From a virus, in IMG/VR virus record IMGVR_UViG_3300001750_000219, positions 1 to 21,142 of that record: a DNA stretch of 21,142 nucleotides; one strand, given 5' to 3'. Shown piece after piece: positions 6,073-14,335 of the stretch. Every line of letters begins with the position of its first letter. The stretch's first letter is position 1. Made by a program: the position numbers and the translations under genes. The notes below the pieces were generated by a model. That model was not told the origin of the DNA, ran no database searches, and saw nothing but the letters and a program-made list of their open reading frames with translations.

Positions 6073-8218
6073 TGACTTCTCCCGTACTTGTTATAACATC
6101 TATGCCTGGATCATTAACAATACCCTTACCATTGATTTTGACATAGCCATCTAATAATTCATTGTTAGGATCAAAAATGGGATCATAATTAACTTTATCA
6201 CTTTTATCTGCAATATTAAATTGCTCAATCAAATTCCCATAACCTAAATTTTCAGGATCGTCAACCCTATGATTTAACCATACATCAGATAAAGTTAGCC
6301 CACTATTTACATCAACCAACATCATACTTGAGCTATGCTGTTTCCACCAAGGAGTACCAGAAACTCCACCTCTAGCACCTGATGTAAATGTTAGAAGAAT
6401 ATAACCCGCATTTACAGAAAATCCTAATATTTTAGTAACACTATTTCCACCACCACGAGTTGTTAAATTAAAAGGCGTTGCTTCATCCCATCGATTAAAA
6501 AAAGGAATTGCAATATTAGCTTGTCCAGGCCGAGGTTCAGCATAAGTATAGACTTCTGTATTTATATGTATTTGATCGATTAAAAATAAGTTTCCTTCAT
6601 CATCTATATTATAAACAAGAACAAGAAAACCCCATCCACTAAGGTAACGCCAAGGCAATGGTACTGGATCACCAGCTTTTAGAATAGTATTAGGTGCAAA
6701 CATACGGCCTGTTGCATTGATTACTTTAGCTTCTGCTAACACATAAAGTTTGCTTTCATAAACCTCAATACCGACTATTCCAATAGGATGATCTTCTGCA
6801 AACGATTCATATATTCCAACACCAAAACTTATAGTTCTTCCTCTCATGACATTAGGAAAATGCCACACGATTTGAGGCCTTGCATTTATTTGTTCTGGAA
6901 TAACAGTAAAAAGTTCTAAATCTACGCCATTTCTATATATATGAGCAATATCAAAACTATAAACGTTTTCAATCTCCTCATCATTTTCATCATTTAACAT
7001 GAGTTGACCGCAATTCAAACGTAAGCTCTGTTCTAAATTAAACCGCCAATCTAAAACTTCTGTCTCTGTCTTAAACAAATCAATCTGCGTATTAGAAAAT
7101 CCTCCTAAACTACTTATTTCTCGTGCTAATAATTTCTGATTACTTATATAAATAAGATATTGAACTAAACAACGCTTAGGATCATGCCTAAATCCAATAA
7201 CTCTTGGTTTCTCAGGGTCCCTTTTAATGTATTCGACAATCACCTCATCATCTTTTTTAAAGACCGAAGAACCACATTCCATGTAAACAATCGGCACATT
7301 GTCATGAACGGTATTTAATTCAACCTGATAACGTCCTTCGCCCCCAGTAAAGTCAACAGTATCAAAATCAACAGGAAAAGGCCGTATGCTGCTCCGAAAC
7401 TCCTGATTTTGATAACTGATACGGCATGTTTGTTTTTGATGGTCTATGGACGTTATATTAGCTATTTTGTAATAAGGACGCCATGTTTGCATAGACGGCA
7501 ATGTCATCCAATTCCAAGCGATTGTCCATGCCCCTGAATTTAACACATGCTCATTATGTGGTAAGGTACGTTTATCAACCTCACCAGGGAGCGTTAACCG
7601 TCCTTCTGAATCAATTTTACCCTCTAATTCCTTTAAAGTTTTACCAACAACAGGACGTAAATTAATGAATTGATTGGGATCGTTATATTCATCCATCGAT
7701 TCAATGGTTTCAACAAAAGTTTCAACCTCATTCCCTTCTTTATCTTTTATAATTAAATCTTGGGAATAATCAACGCACCATACTTCAAGGAGTGGCGGGC
7801 TTGTTGAATGATCGTCATAGAGTTGTTTGTTAGCAATAACAGGCGCATACTTTATATTATTAACCTTTATTCTTTCTTCCGTATCCACAAGAACGCGATT
7901 CAGATCAACCAATTTTCGTTGTAATTGGCGAATATCAAATTCCCGTTTTTCCTCTTGAGTCGTTAAGCCGTTAAGTATATCTCGATGCGTTAACGGAAAA
8001 AGGGGTGAAACAATCAATAAATCTAAATCATCCTGTGTATCTATAATCTCCTGTTTAGTTTCATCCAACTTTTCTTGAAGTTTAACTAACTCTTCGTCTA
8101 ATTCTTTTTTTAATTTTGCTAAATCTGCGCGTTGCTTTAATATAAAATCATTACGAAATTGTAATTCAACCGCATACAAACCCTTGCCGGTATGCGATAG
8201 AAGTTTACCCACGCCCAT
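6065..8218 (-). CDS. large tail hub/tip protein with N-terminal coiled coil, 717 aa
   Basis: It follows the tape measure and a 115-residue gene, the usual place of the tail hub or tip protein. Residues about 24-115 are strongly heptad-like (LAKLKKELDEELVKLQEKL and onward), indicating a long coiled coil with a break at about 68-85. A central region with WRPYYKIANI is followed by KKDDEVIVEYIKR and PRVIGFRHDPKRC (about residues 330-360). That is an OB-fold-like pattern of the 'gDeVlV...P.VIGF...P+.C' type recalled from phage spike or hub proteins. The C-terminal half is beta-rich with many aromatic residues. The protein ends in one copy of the D-P-x-I-D repeat. It starts directly after the previous stop. 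No peptidase motif was seen. The hub role is an inference. Confidence 0.7.
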   Translation of the reverse strand: MGVGKLLSHTGKGLYAVELQFRNDFILKQRADLAKLKKELDEELVKLQEKLDETKQEIIDTQDDLDLLIVSPLFPLTHRDILNGLTTQEEKREFDIRQLQRKLVDLNRVLVDTEERIKVNNIKYAPVIANKQLYDDHSTSPPLLEVWCVDYSQDLIIKDKEGNEVETFVETIESMDEYNDPNQFINLRPVVGKTLKELEGKIDSEGRLTLPGEVDKRTLPHNEHVLNSGAWTIAWNWMTLPSMQTWRPYYKIANITSIDHQKQTCRISYQNQEFRSSIRPFPVDFDTVDFTGGEGRYQVELNTVHDNVPIVYMECGSSVFKKDDEVIVEYIKRDPEKPRVIGFRHDPKRCLVQYLIYISNQKLLAREISSLGGFSNTQIDLFKTETEVLDWRFNLEQSLRLNCGQLMLNDENDEEIENVYSFDIAHIYRNGVDLELFTVIPEQINARPQIVWHFPNVMRGRTISFGVGIYESFAEDHPIGIVGIEVYESKLYVLAEAKVINATGRMFAPNTILKAGDPVPLPWRYLSGWGFLVLVYNIDDEGNLFLIDQIHINTEVYTYAEPRPGQANIAIPFFNRWDEATPFNLTTRGGGNSVTKILGFSVNAGYILLTFTSGARGGVSGTPWWKQHSSSMMLVDVNSGLTLSDVWLNHRVDDPENLGYGNLIEQFNIADKSDKVNYDPIFDPNNELLDGYVKINGKGIVNDPGIDVITSTGEVTG
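6068..6139 (-). repeat. C-terminal copy of the D-P-x-I-D protein repeat
   Basis: The last 24 or so codons of the 717-residue gene encode NGKGIVNDPGIDVITSTGEV and then TG and stop. This is the same unit seen in the two downstream tail proteins. Here it forms the extreme C-terminus, and its codons also contain the ribosome site for the next gene. Confidence 0.7.
6073..6083 (-). promoter_or_regulatory. strong Shine-Dalgarno directly before a CTG codon
   Basis: Minus-strand bases 6083-6073 read GGGAGAAGTCA and are followed by CTG at 6072. The purine core GGGAG is six to seven bases from the CTG. The site lies inside the last codons of the 717-residue gene and decides the start of the downstream gene, which has no canonical start codon nearby. 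Confidence 0.6.
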
Positions 8219-8566
8219 TTAACTAACCTTTTTTAATGGCAAAAAATTAAATGAAATAGGGTAAATCCGACTATCTAGACTATCAAGCGCACCTTCAAAG
8301 CAGCCTTCTTTCGTACTGATTAATAAAACTGGATAAGATTGAATTAAATACTTTAACTGCTCAAGTTCTTCGTTAGTAATCCGGCTAACATTAATATTGA
8401 AAGTCATATCTGACCATGCATAACCTAAATCAGTAATAACGCTCTCCCCATCTAATGTAGCGGTTCGAGTATGACGGCGAGTCATTTTACCAAAATCCGT
8501 ATCAGGATTAACATATAAGATTAAATGGCCATCTATATCATACGTTAATGTGCTTATTGCAATCAT
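8219..8566 (-). CDS. tail protein of unknown function, 115 aa
   Basis: The gene lies between the tape measure and the large hub-like protein, two bases after the tape-measure stop and directly abutting the next ATG. In siphoviruses this position usually holds a distal-tail or tip-assembly protein. The sequence is compact and beta-rich, with a helix in the middle (TNEELEQLKYLIQSYP) and strand-forming ends (MIAISTLTYDIDGHLILYV, IYPISFNFLPLKKV). No specific family was recognised. A distal-tail role is inferred from order alone. Its last codons supply the AAGG before the next gene. Confidence 0.6.
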   Translation of the reverse strand: MIAISTLTYDIDGHLILYVNPDTDFGKMTRRHTRTATLDGESVITDLGYAWSDMTFNINVSRITNEELEQLKYLIQSYPVLLISTKEGCFEGALDSLDSRIYPISFNFLPLKKVS

Positions 8567-8568
8567 AA

Positions 8569-11277
8569 CTAACCTGTAATAAATGCAGCACCTTCAGCAA
8601 TTGCCTTAATGCGTATGTTATTAATTAATGACTCTAATACAGCTTGCAATTCAGGTGATAAATTATCTGCGTTAATAGTTATATCACTTCCACCGCGTTC
8701 TATTTGTGCTGTACGGGCATTCAAATGCTTAACGTTAGCAGTATTTAATAATTCTTGCTGATCTAAAAGTCGATCTGCACGATCATTTGCTTTATCGATT
8801 TGATCATCAATAGCTAACTTATCAAAACCACTAGCATTTGCAAACTCTTGATTTAAAGTTCCGAGTAAATCATTTGTTGATACAATTTCACTTGAAATCG
8901 CTTCATAAGCCGCAACTACTCGCTTCGCATCCGCCTCAACATTAGCCACTTCTATTTTTGCAGAGAATTCTAATGCTTTTATTCGCTCATTGCTCGCTAA
9001 TTTAACAAGTGTTTGCTCTAATTCAGCCGCATTTCTTATTGCTAATTCTTCAGATTTAGATAATTTGTCTGTTTCTTCCTTAACCTTTTTTAAATTTTTT
9101 CCAGTATCGTCTAGCGTTCTATTTTTATTGGTATAGACGACTTGACCATTTTCAATGGTTTTTATCCATTCATCCTCAGCCTGCGCCGCATTACTAGTAA
9201 CTTGAGTTAATGCCTTTGTCGATTCAGCGCTTTCTTTTAATGAAGCTGTATTTTGTTCTGTTTCTTTTCTGAGTTCGATTGAATTACCAAGCGCCGCCTC
9301 CACCTCCGCATCAAAATCCCTAACGCCCTCACCTGCACCTTTCCACCCCCCTTCTGCCTCATTCGCTATTAATTTACCATCCTCAACAGCTTTATTAAAA
9401 TCATCCATTGATTTAATAGAAACGCCTGCTTTTTTAGATAATTCTTCAAATGTTTGCGGTAATCTTTTTATTACATCATCTGCGGTTTGTGCATCTTTAT
9501 TAATTCCTTTTACTCTATCCTGCCAATCGTTAAAAGCTTTTATATTTTCAATAATGGCAAAAGCAATAGCTCCCATAGCAGCCGAAAACGCGGCAGCAGC
9601 AGGATTAAACGTAAGTAAGGCTGTTGCAGCAGAGCTAACAGCAGGAACAAAGGCAGCAAATCCTCTTGCTCCCGCAACAACGAGCACTACATCAGCTAAT
9701 AAGCTTAATGTATCACCCAAAAAACCAAGCAATGGTATGACTTTATTTACAGCGGCACCCATGCCAACTAAGTTAGAACCAAAAGCCACCATATCGTTAT
9801 CGCCATCAGCTAATGATTCTAATAGTGATTTTATTGCATCAACAAACGGGCTAAATCCCTCAACAACACCTGCCGTTGCATTAGTTAATAAAGCAATAAA
9901 GTCAACAATACCTTGTAATGCTTGTTCTAAATCTCGCGCATCAGTTAAATCCAAGTCACCGAAAATATTACTTATTTCACCGCCTAGATTTTGAAATGAT
10001 TTAATTAAGCCATCAAAATCAACACCTTTAAACGCATCAGGCAGAGCAACGGCAATACCTTTTAATGTGGCTTCAAAATCAACTAATAACGGTTTAAGTG
10101 CATTAAATAACGGTGCTAACCCGCCTTGTTTTACTATATCTGAAAAAGCACTGGTTAACTCTGACGCACCGCCAGCGACCCCTTTGAAATTATCTAGGAG
10201 TTCTCCACCAACAACAATCCCTAAATTGCTAAATGTCGTTTTAAATTTGTCTACTTGTTTTTCAGCACTATTAAGTCGTAATTCGACCTCTTTAGTAACA
10301 CTGCCAGTGCGCTCCATTGCAGCCGAAGTAATGTTTTGAACTTTCCCTAAATTATCAAAAACAGAAACCATCTTAGATGCTTGTTCAATACCGACTAATT
10401 GAGAGGTAATAACAAGTTTTTGATTTTGATCTAAAGTTTTAAATGCATTAGCGACATCAAGAAATATATCTTTCCCTGAACGCATAACGCCATTTGCATC
10501 AAACTGGGAAACACCGATTTTTTTTAAGGCTTCACCAACAGGCTTGGCATCATCGATTAATTTCAATAGACCTGTTCTTAATGCATTGGCTGCCTCTGGG
10601 CCACTTCTAAAAACTTCGATTACCGGTGTAATCAATCCCGTTGTTTCTTCAAACGTAAACCCCATTTGCTGTGCAACAGGAGAAATACGCCCCATGCCTG
10701 TTGCTAATTCGGCTAAATCTGTCGCATATTTATTCGAAACATTATTCAATGCTTCAATAAACCGTGTGGCTTGATCAGCGCCAGCGCCAAATCCTTTTAA
10801 TGATGAAACTAATATTTCTGACGCACGCGCCGCTTCAACATCACCCGCAATAACTAAATCCAGCGCATCCTTTTGAAGTTTTGCAGATTCTGACGCTGTA
10901 AATCCTGCTTGTTTAAAATTTGCAATGCCTTGTAAAATACTAGATGATGCAACACCATATGTTTCAGATAATTCAAAGACTGTTTTAGTAAATGACTCAA
11001 CAGGCGCATCAATATCACTTAAAACTTTATTTAAATCAATTTGCGCTGATTCAAATTTTGCTGCCTCAGAAACAGCATAAATCCCATAAGCCGCAGCTAA
11101 CCCAAGCACTGCCGCTTCTGTTTTTATAATATCGCCTGCTAATGAGGCTAGCGGAGCTGAGACCTTACCTATGCTACGCTCAAAATCATTTAATTTTCCA
11201 GATACAGAACTTAACCCACTTCCTGTCTGATCAATGGATTTAAATATAATTTCAACAGTACGTTCTAAATCAGCCAT
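8569..11277 (-). CDS. tail tape measure protein, TP901 type, 902 aa
   Basis: The longest gene of the late operon. Its product sets tail length, is threaded through the tube and helps DNA enter the host. Residues about 70-300 match the TP901 core of phage tape-measure proteins: a KFESAQIDLNKVL-like helix, then FKQAGFTASESAKLQ, then LAELATGMGRISPVAQQMGF and GLLKLIDDAKPVG. A hydrophobic Ala/Val/Leu-rich region at about 505-575 (LLADVVLVVAGARGFAAFVP and following) is the usual membrane-penetrating part. Residues about 690-870 are coiled-coil rich. At roughly 1.5 Å per residue, 902 residues would give a tail of about 135 nm. Its ATG overlaps the stop of the frameshift T frame (AATGGCTGA). No lysozyme or peptidase domain is visible. 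Confidence 0.93.
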   Translation of the reverse strand: MADLERTVEIIFKSIDQTGSGLSSVSGKLNDFERSIGKVSAPLASLAGDIIKTEAAVLGLAAAYGIYAVSEAAKFESAQIDLNKVLSDIDAPVESFTKTVFELSETYGVASSSILQGIANFKQAGFTASESAKLQKDALDLVIAGDVEAARASEILVSSLKGFGAGADQATRFIEALNNVSNKYATDLAELATGMGRISPVAQQMGFTFEETTGLITPVIEVFRSGPEAANALRTGLLKLIDDAKPVGEALKKIGVSQFDANGVMRSGKDIFLDVANAFKTLDQNQKLVITSQLVGIEQASKMVSVFDNLGKVQNITSAAMERTGSVTKEVELRLNSAEKQVDKFKTTFSNLGIVVGGELLDNFKGVAGGASELTSAFSDIVKQGGLAPLFNALKPLLVDFEATLKGIAVALPDAFKGVDFDGLIKSFQNLGGEISNIFGDLDLTDARDLEQALQGIVDFIALLTNATAGVVEGFSPFVDAIKSLLESLADGDNDMVAFGSNLVGMGAAVNKVIPLLGFLGDTLSLLADVVLVVAGARGFAAFVPAVSSAATALLTFNPAAAAFSAAMGAIAFAIIENIKAFNDWQDRVKGINKDAQTADDVIKRLPQTFEELSKKAGVSIKSMDDFNKAVEDGKLIANEAEGGWKGAGEGVRDFDAEVEAALGNSIELRKETEQNTASLKESAESTKALTQVTSNAAQAEDEWIKTIENGQVVYTNKNRTLDDTGKNLKKVKEETDKLSKSEELAIRNAAELEQTLVKLASNERIKALEFSAKIEVANVEADAKRVVAAYEAISSEIVSTNDLLGTLNQEFANASGFDKLAIDDQIDKANDRADRLLDQQELLNTANVKHLNARTAQIERGGSDITINADNLSPELQAVLESLINNIRIKAIAEGAAFITG

Positions 11278-11449
11278 TATTAGCTCTGCTATTCCGCTCT
11301 CTGTAAAATAATTCCCATAACACCACTTCAGTACTCGTTAATTCACCCTCTGGAAATAAAGAAGGGCAAGCCTCATATAAGAACTTGCCCCTGGCATCAC
11401 ATAAAGTCATCTTATTTCTTATGCTGTAATTTTCCCAGAGGCTTTCAAC
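11270..11449 (-). CDS. T extension of the tail assembly chaperone, reached by -1 frameshift
   Basis: The -1 frame relative to the upstream chaperone gene is open from 11479 to TGA at 11270-11272. After slippage at 11449-11455 the product continues VESLWENYSIRNKMTLCDAR and then a helix-rich part with LFPEGELTSTEVVLWELFY and RERN, giving a fusion of about 199 residues. In lambda-like phages this G-T arrangement just before the tape measure makes a minor fusion chaperone that holds the tape measure while the short form binds tube protein. An internal ATG at 11410 could also make a free 46-residue peptide, though no strong ribosome site precedes it. The stop overlaps the tape-measure start. Confidence 0.75.
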   Translation of the reverse strand, partial: VESLWENYSIRNKMTLCDARGKFLYEACPSLFPEGELTSTEVVLWELFYRERNSRANNG

Positions 11450-11868
11450 TTTGGGACATTCATACCTAACCCCGTTAATTCAACTATCTTGTTAGTTAAA
11501 GTATAAAATTCAACAGGAAACGTTTCTGCTAACTTTACCGCCGCTGGCATATCAACAACAGGATCAACACTGCAAAATACCAGTTGCTCAAGTCGTTTAA
11601 CAATATCATCAGGTACATTATCAGATAAGCCTATCGCGTGTTTTAATTCATTAACTTGCTCTTGGCTATTACTTATTGCTTTGATAATAGAATCAAGATT
11701 TTTATTTCGACCTGCTGATTCAAACGATTTTGCTATTTCACTTGCAGTTTGCCCTCTAACTTTCCATTTAGGCTCATCATTAAACCATTCTTTTAATGTT
11801 GGAACATCTACAATTTCAATACGTGGCTCAAATTGAGTCCGCATAAACTTTTGAACGTCAAAACTCAC
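11419..11868 (-). CDS. tail assembly chaperone (gpG-like), 149 aa
   Basis: This lies between the tail-tube gene region and the tape measure, the fixed place of the lambda G analogue. Recognisable family features are PKWKVRGQTASEIAK (residues about 33-47), PDDIVKRLEQLVFCSVDP (about 86-103), a VKLAETFPVEFYTLTNKIVE segment (about 111-130) and the end GLGMNVPKLKASGKITA. The protein is mostly helical and soluble. It should bind tail-tube subunits during assembly and is not kept in the virion. Translation starts at GTG 11868, overlapping the previous stop as TAGTG. A slippery heptamer near its end makes the G-T fusion. The family call is from recalled sequence pattern plus context. Confidence 0.8.
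   Translation of the reverse strand: MSFDVQKFMRTQFEPRIEIVDVPTLKEWFNDEPKWKVRGQTASEIAKSFESAGRNKNLDSIIKAISNSQEQVNELKHAIGLSDNVPDDIVKRLEQLVFCSVDPVVDMPAAVKLAETFPVEFYTLTNKIVELTGLGMNVPKLKASGKITA
11449..11455 (-). promoter_or_regulatory. programmed -1 frameshift site, C CCA AAG
   Basis: The minus-strand heptamer CCCAAAG is in X-XXY-YYZ phase with the chaperone frame: the last base of GTC, then CCA, then AAG. A simultaneous -1 slip would re-pair as CCC and AAA and enter the T frame ten codons before the chaperone stop. No clear downstream pseudoknot was found by eye, as in several known tail-gene frameshifts. Confidence 0.72.
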
Positions 11869-12023
11869 TAAGCACCCTCATAGCATTCAACTTCCATCCA
11901 TTCACCACCAACATATTCCTTAAGTGTTCCCACGCCCACATATAAACATTCCTTAAAATCTACGTCCTCTATAAATTCATCCGTCTTATAAACACCACCA
12001 TCATCAAATATGTAAATGTACAT
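11868..12023 (-). CDS. small acidic protein, 51 aa, between tail tube and chaperone
   Basis: An open frame begins at ATG 12023, overlapping the tail-tube stop (TGATG), and ends in TAG overlapping the chaperone GTG (TAGTG). It reads MYIYIFDDGGVYKTDEFIED, then further short strands (CLYVGVGTLKEYVGGEWMEV) and ends CYEGA. Perfect coupling on both sides and a balanced composition support a real gene despite its size. It is acidic and looks like a small beta protein with regular aromatic residues. Small proteins at this point in tail operons are common. The role is unknown. Confidence 0.7.
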   Translation of the reverse strand: MYIYIFDDGGVYKTDEFIEDVDFKECLYVGVGTLKEYVGGEWMEVECYEGA

Positions 12024-13009
12024 CAACCGGCCTTATCGACACTGGCCACATCAGGTGAAATTGTACATGTTACCTGTGGATTGTCCGCCGCACCAAATGT
12101 TCGTGAAATACCAAGCTTTCCTTGAGTTAATATAAACGGAGTTTTAAACTTATCCTGAAAATATCTAAACCATAACGTATCATTTTTTCGAGATAAAATT
12201 GGATCAGTTATGCCATTATTCAATATAGCAGTAAAAGAACCCTGATTTAATGTTTGTGAATTAGAACCAATAGTTGCACCATAAACTTGCGTTGAGGATG
12301 TTGAATGCGTTGTTTCTGCGGGAACAAAATCATTTGCAAACGTTTGTTCAGTAAAAACAGGCTCAGAATAACTTGCATAAACACCTTTTGCGACATCGCC
12401 TGTATGTGATGCAGGTAAAGCCACATCAAACTTAACCGTTGCCGTGGTATTTGCTTTAGTAAACACAGGAAAATCAGCACGTTCAGTATGTGTTCCAACC
12501 ACATCAAATATCTCAGTAACCGTAACTTGTGCCGCGGCTGAGGCCGTCACCCTAACTTGCGCTATTTCTATACTTGTCGTCGGAATATAAGGCGGTCCAC
12601 CTGCTGCGCCCCTTGTTTCACTAAACGCTGCTGTAGCGCCATTTGTTCCTGTAAGCACAGCGATTGCACCAGCATTTGTTATGGTTATTGAATTAACTTT
12701 TGATACATTTGTACCAGCCCGTGTTATTGCTTCATCAGTACTTGCAACAACGGTTGTCACGACACCGTTAAGATTACAAGTTAACGTTGCAATATCAATG
12801 GCATCATCCGTTGCAGATATTGCAGGAATTACAACACCGCCGGTTAATATGCCATTTGGCTTTATATCTGGTGAATTACCAGCCGATTCTGAAAACTGAC
12901 TGGCTTGTGAATTAAATGTTATTCTATCCCCTGAATCAATCAATGCTGACATTGTAAACGGGGTAACTCCTGATTCATAATCAACCCGTGAATTTTCATT
13001 AGAAGGCAT
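12023..13009 (-). CDS. major tail tube protein, 328 aa
   Basis: A Thr/Val/Ala-rich beta protein, lying after the tail terminator and before the chaperone, as tail-tube genes do in siphoviruses. It begins MPSNENSRVDYESGVTPFTM. Strand-rich segments follow through the middle (TLTCNLNGVVTTVVASTDEA; SITITNAGAIAVLTGTNGA), and it ends with NPQVTCTISPDVAS. The middle third has an inserted Ala/Thr-rich beta region that could be a decorating domain. A clean ribosome site TTGGAG stands eight bases before the ATG. Its stop overlaps the next ATG. The tube call rests on order, length and composition rather than a specific motif; the alternative is another abundant tail protein. Confidence 0.7.
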   Translation of the reverse strand: MPSNENSRVDYESGVTPFTMSALIDSGDRITFNSQASQFSESAGNSPDIKPNGILTGGVVIPAISATDDAIDIATLTCNLNGVVTTVVASTDEAITRAGTNVSKVNSITITNAGAIAVLTGTNGATAAFSETRGAAGGPPYIPTTSIEIAQVRVTASAAAQVTVTEIFDVVGTHTERADFPVFTKANTTATVKFDVALPASHTGDVAKGVYASYSEPVFTEQTFANDFVPAETTHSTSSTQVYGATIGSNSQTLNQGSFTAILNNGITDPILSRKNDTLWFRYFQDKFKTPFILTQGKLGISRTFGAADNPQVTCTISPDVASVDKAG

Positions 13010-13025
13010 ATTTTTACTCCAATAT

Positions 13026-13469
13026 TTATATTAAAGAACCTGTTGTTTCAATTTTTGTACTAAACATTAATGGAAAATAAGCAAATCCATTTTTGTATTG
13101 TGTGGTGGGTGATGATTCCCTACGTAAAAAACCATGATCGGACGACAATTGATAACCTGACAACGCAACAATAATCTGCATTAAATATTCACCACCTGCG
13201 ACATCTACCGTTGTTCCATCAGTAATACTGCGATTATCTCTAACAACCAAAACGACTAACCATTTTTGCCTTGCGAATATATGTCCACTTACCTGGCCAC
13301 CTTCAGCCTCTATCTTATCCCCAGAATAAATAACTTGAATTGCAGGAATAAGCTGGCTTCTAGTTGTTACTGTAGCTAGCTCTGAAATTGAAACAACACT
13401 AATATTCGATATTTGATCTCTTAATCTCTCTATAATTAATGATTCTGCAATTAAATAATTTTCCATCAC
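13026..13469 (-). CDS. tail terminator protein, 147 aa
   Basis: The pattern matches phage tail-terminator/gp37-like proteins. An N-terminal helix (LIAESLIIERLRDQI) is followed by VSISELATV, then LIPAIQVIYSGDK and a long strand KWLVVLVVRDNRS, with GEYLMQIIVALSGY as the second helix. Such proteins form the ring that caps the tube and joins it to the head. The frame begins at GTG 13469 or, more likely, ATG 13466, since both overlap the upstream stop (GTGATG). The gene is 16 bases from the tail-tube start. Order in the operon supports the call. Confidence 0.72.
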   Translation of the reverse strand: MMENYLIAESLIIERLRDQISNISVVSISELATVTTRSQLIPAIQVIYSGDKIEAEGGQVSGHIFARQKWLVVLVVRDNRSITDGTTVDVAGGEYLMQIIVALSGYQLSSDHGFLRRESSPTTQYKNGFAYFPLMFSTKIETTGSLI

Positions 13470-13897
13470 ATAGCGTCATCAAAAAAAGACATAGCAAGGT
13501 CTAGTAACTCATCGCCATCATCATCATTGATAAAAAAGAAATCACGAACAGGAACGCCATTACCTAAGACATGCCTATAGGCTTTATTGCTAGAATCTCG
13601 ATCTAAAAATCCAATAACAGCGCCATCATTATCTGCAATAGATGTCATCCCAGATAACATGTTCCCTGTAAAAAATAAATCAGGTTTAGATGTTGGCAGT
13701 CCTTTTTCTTTACGTACTTTCTTTGTAAAATCCGCATATTCAACAAACGGTTTATTGTCAAAATCCACGCCACTTGATGTTTTTTCAAGAATGATTTCAA
13801 TTGTTTTTAAGGCAAGCGCATCATATTGAATAGAATCTAAAGCTTGTGATACCTCTAATTTTAAATCAAAATTCCTTCTTACCTCTACACCACTCAT
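13466..13897 (-). CDS. head-tail joining / virion morphogenesis protein, 143 aa
   Basis: Residues about 16-85 show the order seen in Mu gpG/HK97 gp10-like neck proteins: a long helix (YDALALKTIEIILEKTSSGV), then DFDNKPFVEYADFTKKVRK, then PDLFFTGNMLSGM. The last part corresponds to the 'vdLtlTGdML' signature I recall. The C-terminus is acidic (INDDDGDELLDLAMSFFDD). It overlaps both neighbours by four bases (ATGA), placing it in the connector cluster between capsid and tail genes. It probably acts at the neck as a tail-completion protein. The exact family is uncertain. Confidence 0.62.
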   Translation of the reverse strand: MSGVEVRRNFDLKLEVSQALDSIQYDALALKTIEIILEKTSSGVDFDNKPFVEYADFTKKVRKEKGLPTSKPDLFFTGNMLSGMTSIADNDGAVIGFLDRDSSNKAYRHVLGNGVPVRDFFFINDDDGDELLDLAMSFFDDAM

Positions 13898-14331
13898 ATT
13901 CGCCTCAATAATCTAGGCGAACGCCGTTGTGTTTCTGATACAGAATAAGTAGCATCCTCATTCCAATCATATTTAACACCAACAGCTAATAAACTTAACA
14001 ATTCATCATTGTAGCGTTGCTTAAAAGTATCTACTTCGATTCTAAATGGATCACTTTCATACTCATGAGCCAAAAACAAATAAGCTAATTCCAGTGTTTT
14101 ATAAATAGATAGTCGTTTTAATTGCGTTGGTTCAAGTAATGCTGAATTAAATTGATATGTAATAGTATCTGATGTTTGGCGTTCTTTTGCCGCACCGAGA
14201 AACCAAGAGACCTCTAAATCCCTATCGATAAGCAATTGAGCTTCATCATGCTGCTCTAGCCAACTACCTACACCTAAAGAAAGAATATCTCTTTTTACAT
14301 TAATTAAATCAACATCACTTGAATATGCCAC
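13894..14331 (-). CDS. putative head-tail connector (adaptor) protein, 145 aa
   Basis: The gene is the first full-size one after the major capsid protein, the usual place of the adaptor that docks under the portal. The protein is mainly helical: VDLINVKRDILSLGV, then LEQHDEAQLLIDRDLEVSWF, then KTLELAYLFLAHEYES, followed by the helix FRIEVDTFKQRYNDELLSLL. It ends in an Arg-rich tail (SETQRRSPRLLRRI). This size and helix content suit connector proteins, but no specific motif was recognised. The stop overlaps the next start by ATGA, so translation is coupled to the neck protein. Confidence 0.55.
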   Translation of the reverse strand: MAYSSDVDLINVKRDILSLGVGSWLEQHDEAQLLIDRDLEVSWFLGAAKERQTSDTITYQFNSALLEPTQLKRLSIYKTLELAYLFLAHEYESDPFRIEVDTFKQRYNDELLSLLAVGVKYDWNEDATYSVSETQRRSPRLLRRI

Positions 14332-14335
14332 AATA

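Noticed and set aside
6065-6093. Frameshift fusion of the 717-residue protein with the next frame
   Set aside because: It would need a +1 slip with no slippery sequence, while a strong Shine-Dalgarno before CTG explains separate initiation.
9554-9994. Plus-strand Ala/Ser/Pro-rich frame
   Set aside because: It is a shadow of the Ala-rich part of the tape-measure gene on the other strand.
11430-11436. GGGAAAA, a lambda-like slippery heptamer near the chaperone stop
   Set aside because: The frame reads GGG AAA A, so it is not in X-XXY-YYZ phase; CCCAAAG at 11449-11455 is in phase.
12247-12507. Minus-strand frame inside the tail-tube gene
   Set aside because: It is an alternative frame of the same strand with odd composition (Leu/Gln/Met-rich) and no start signal.
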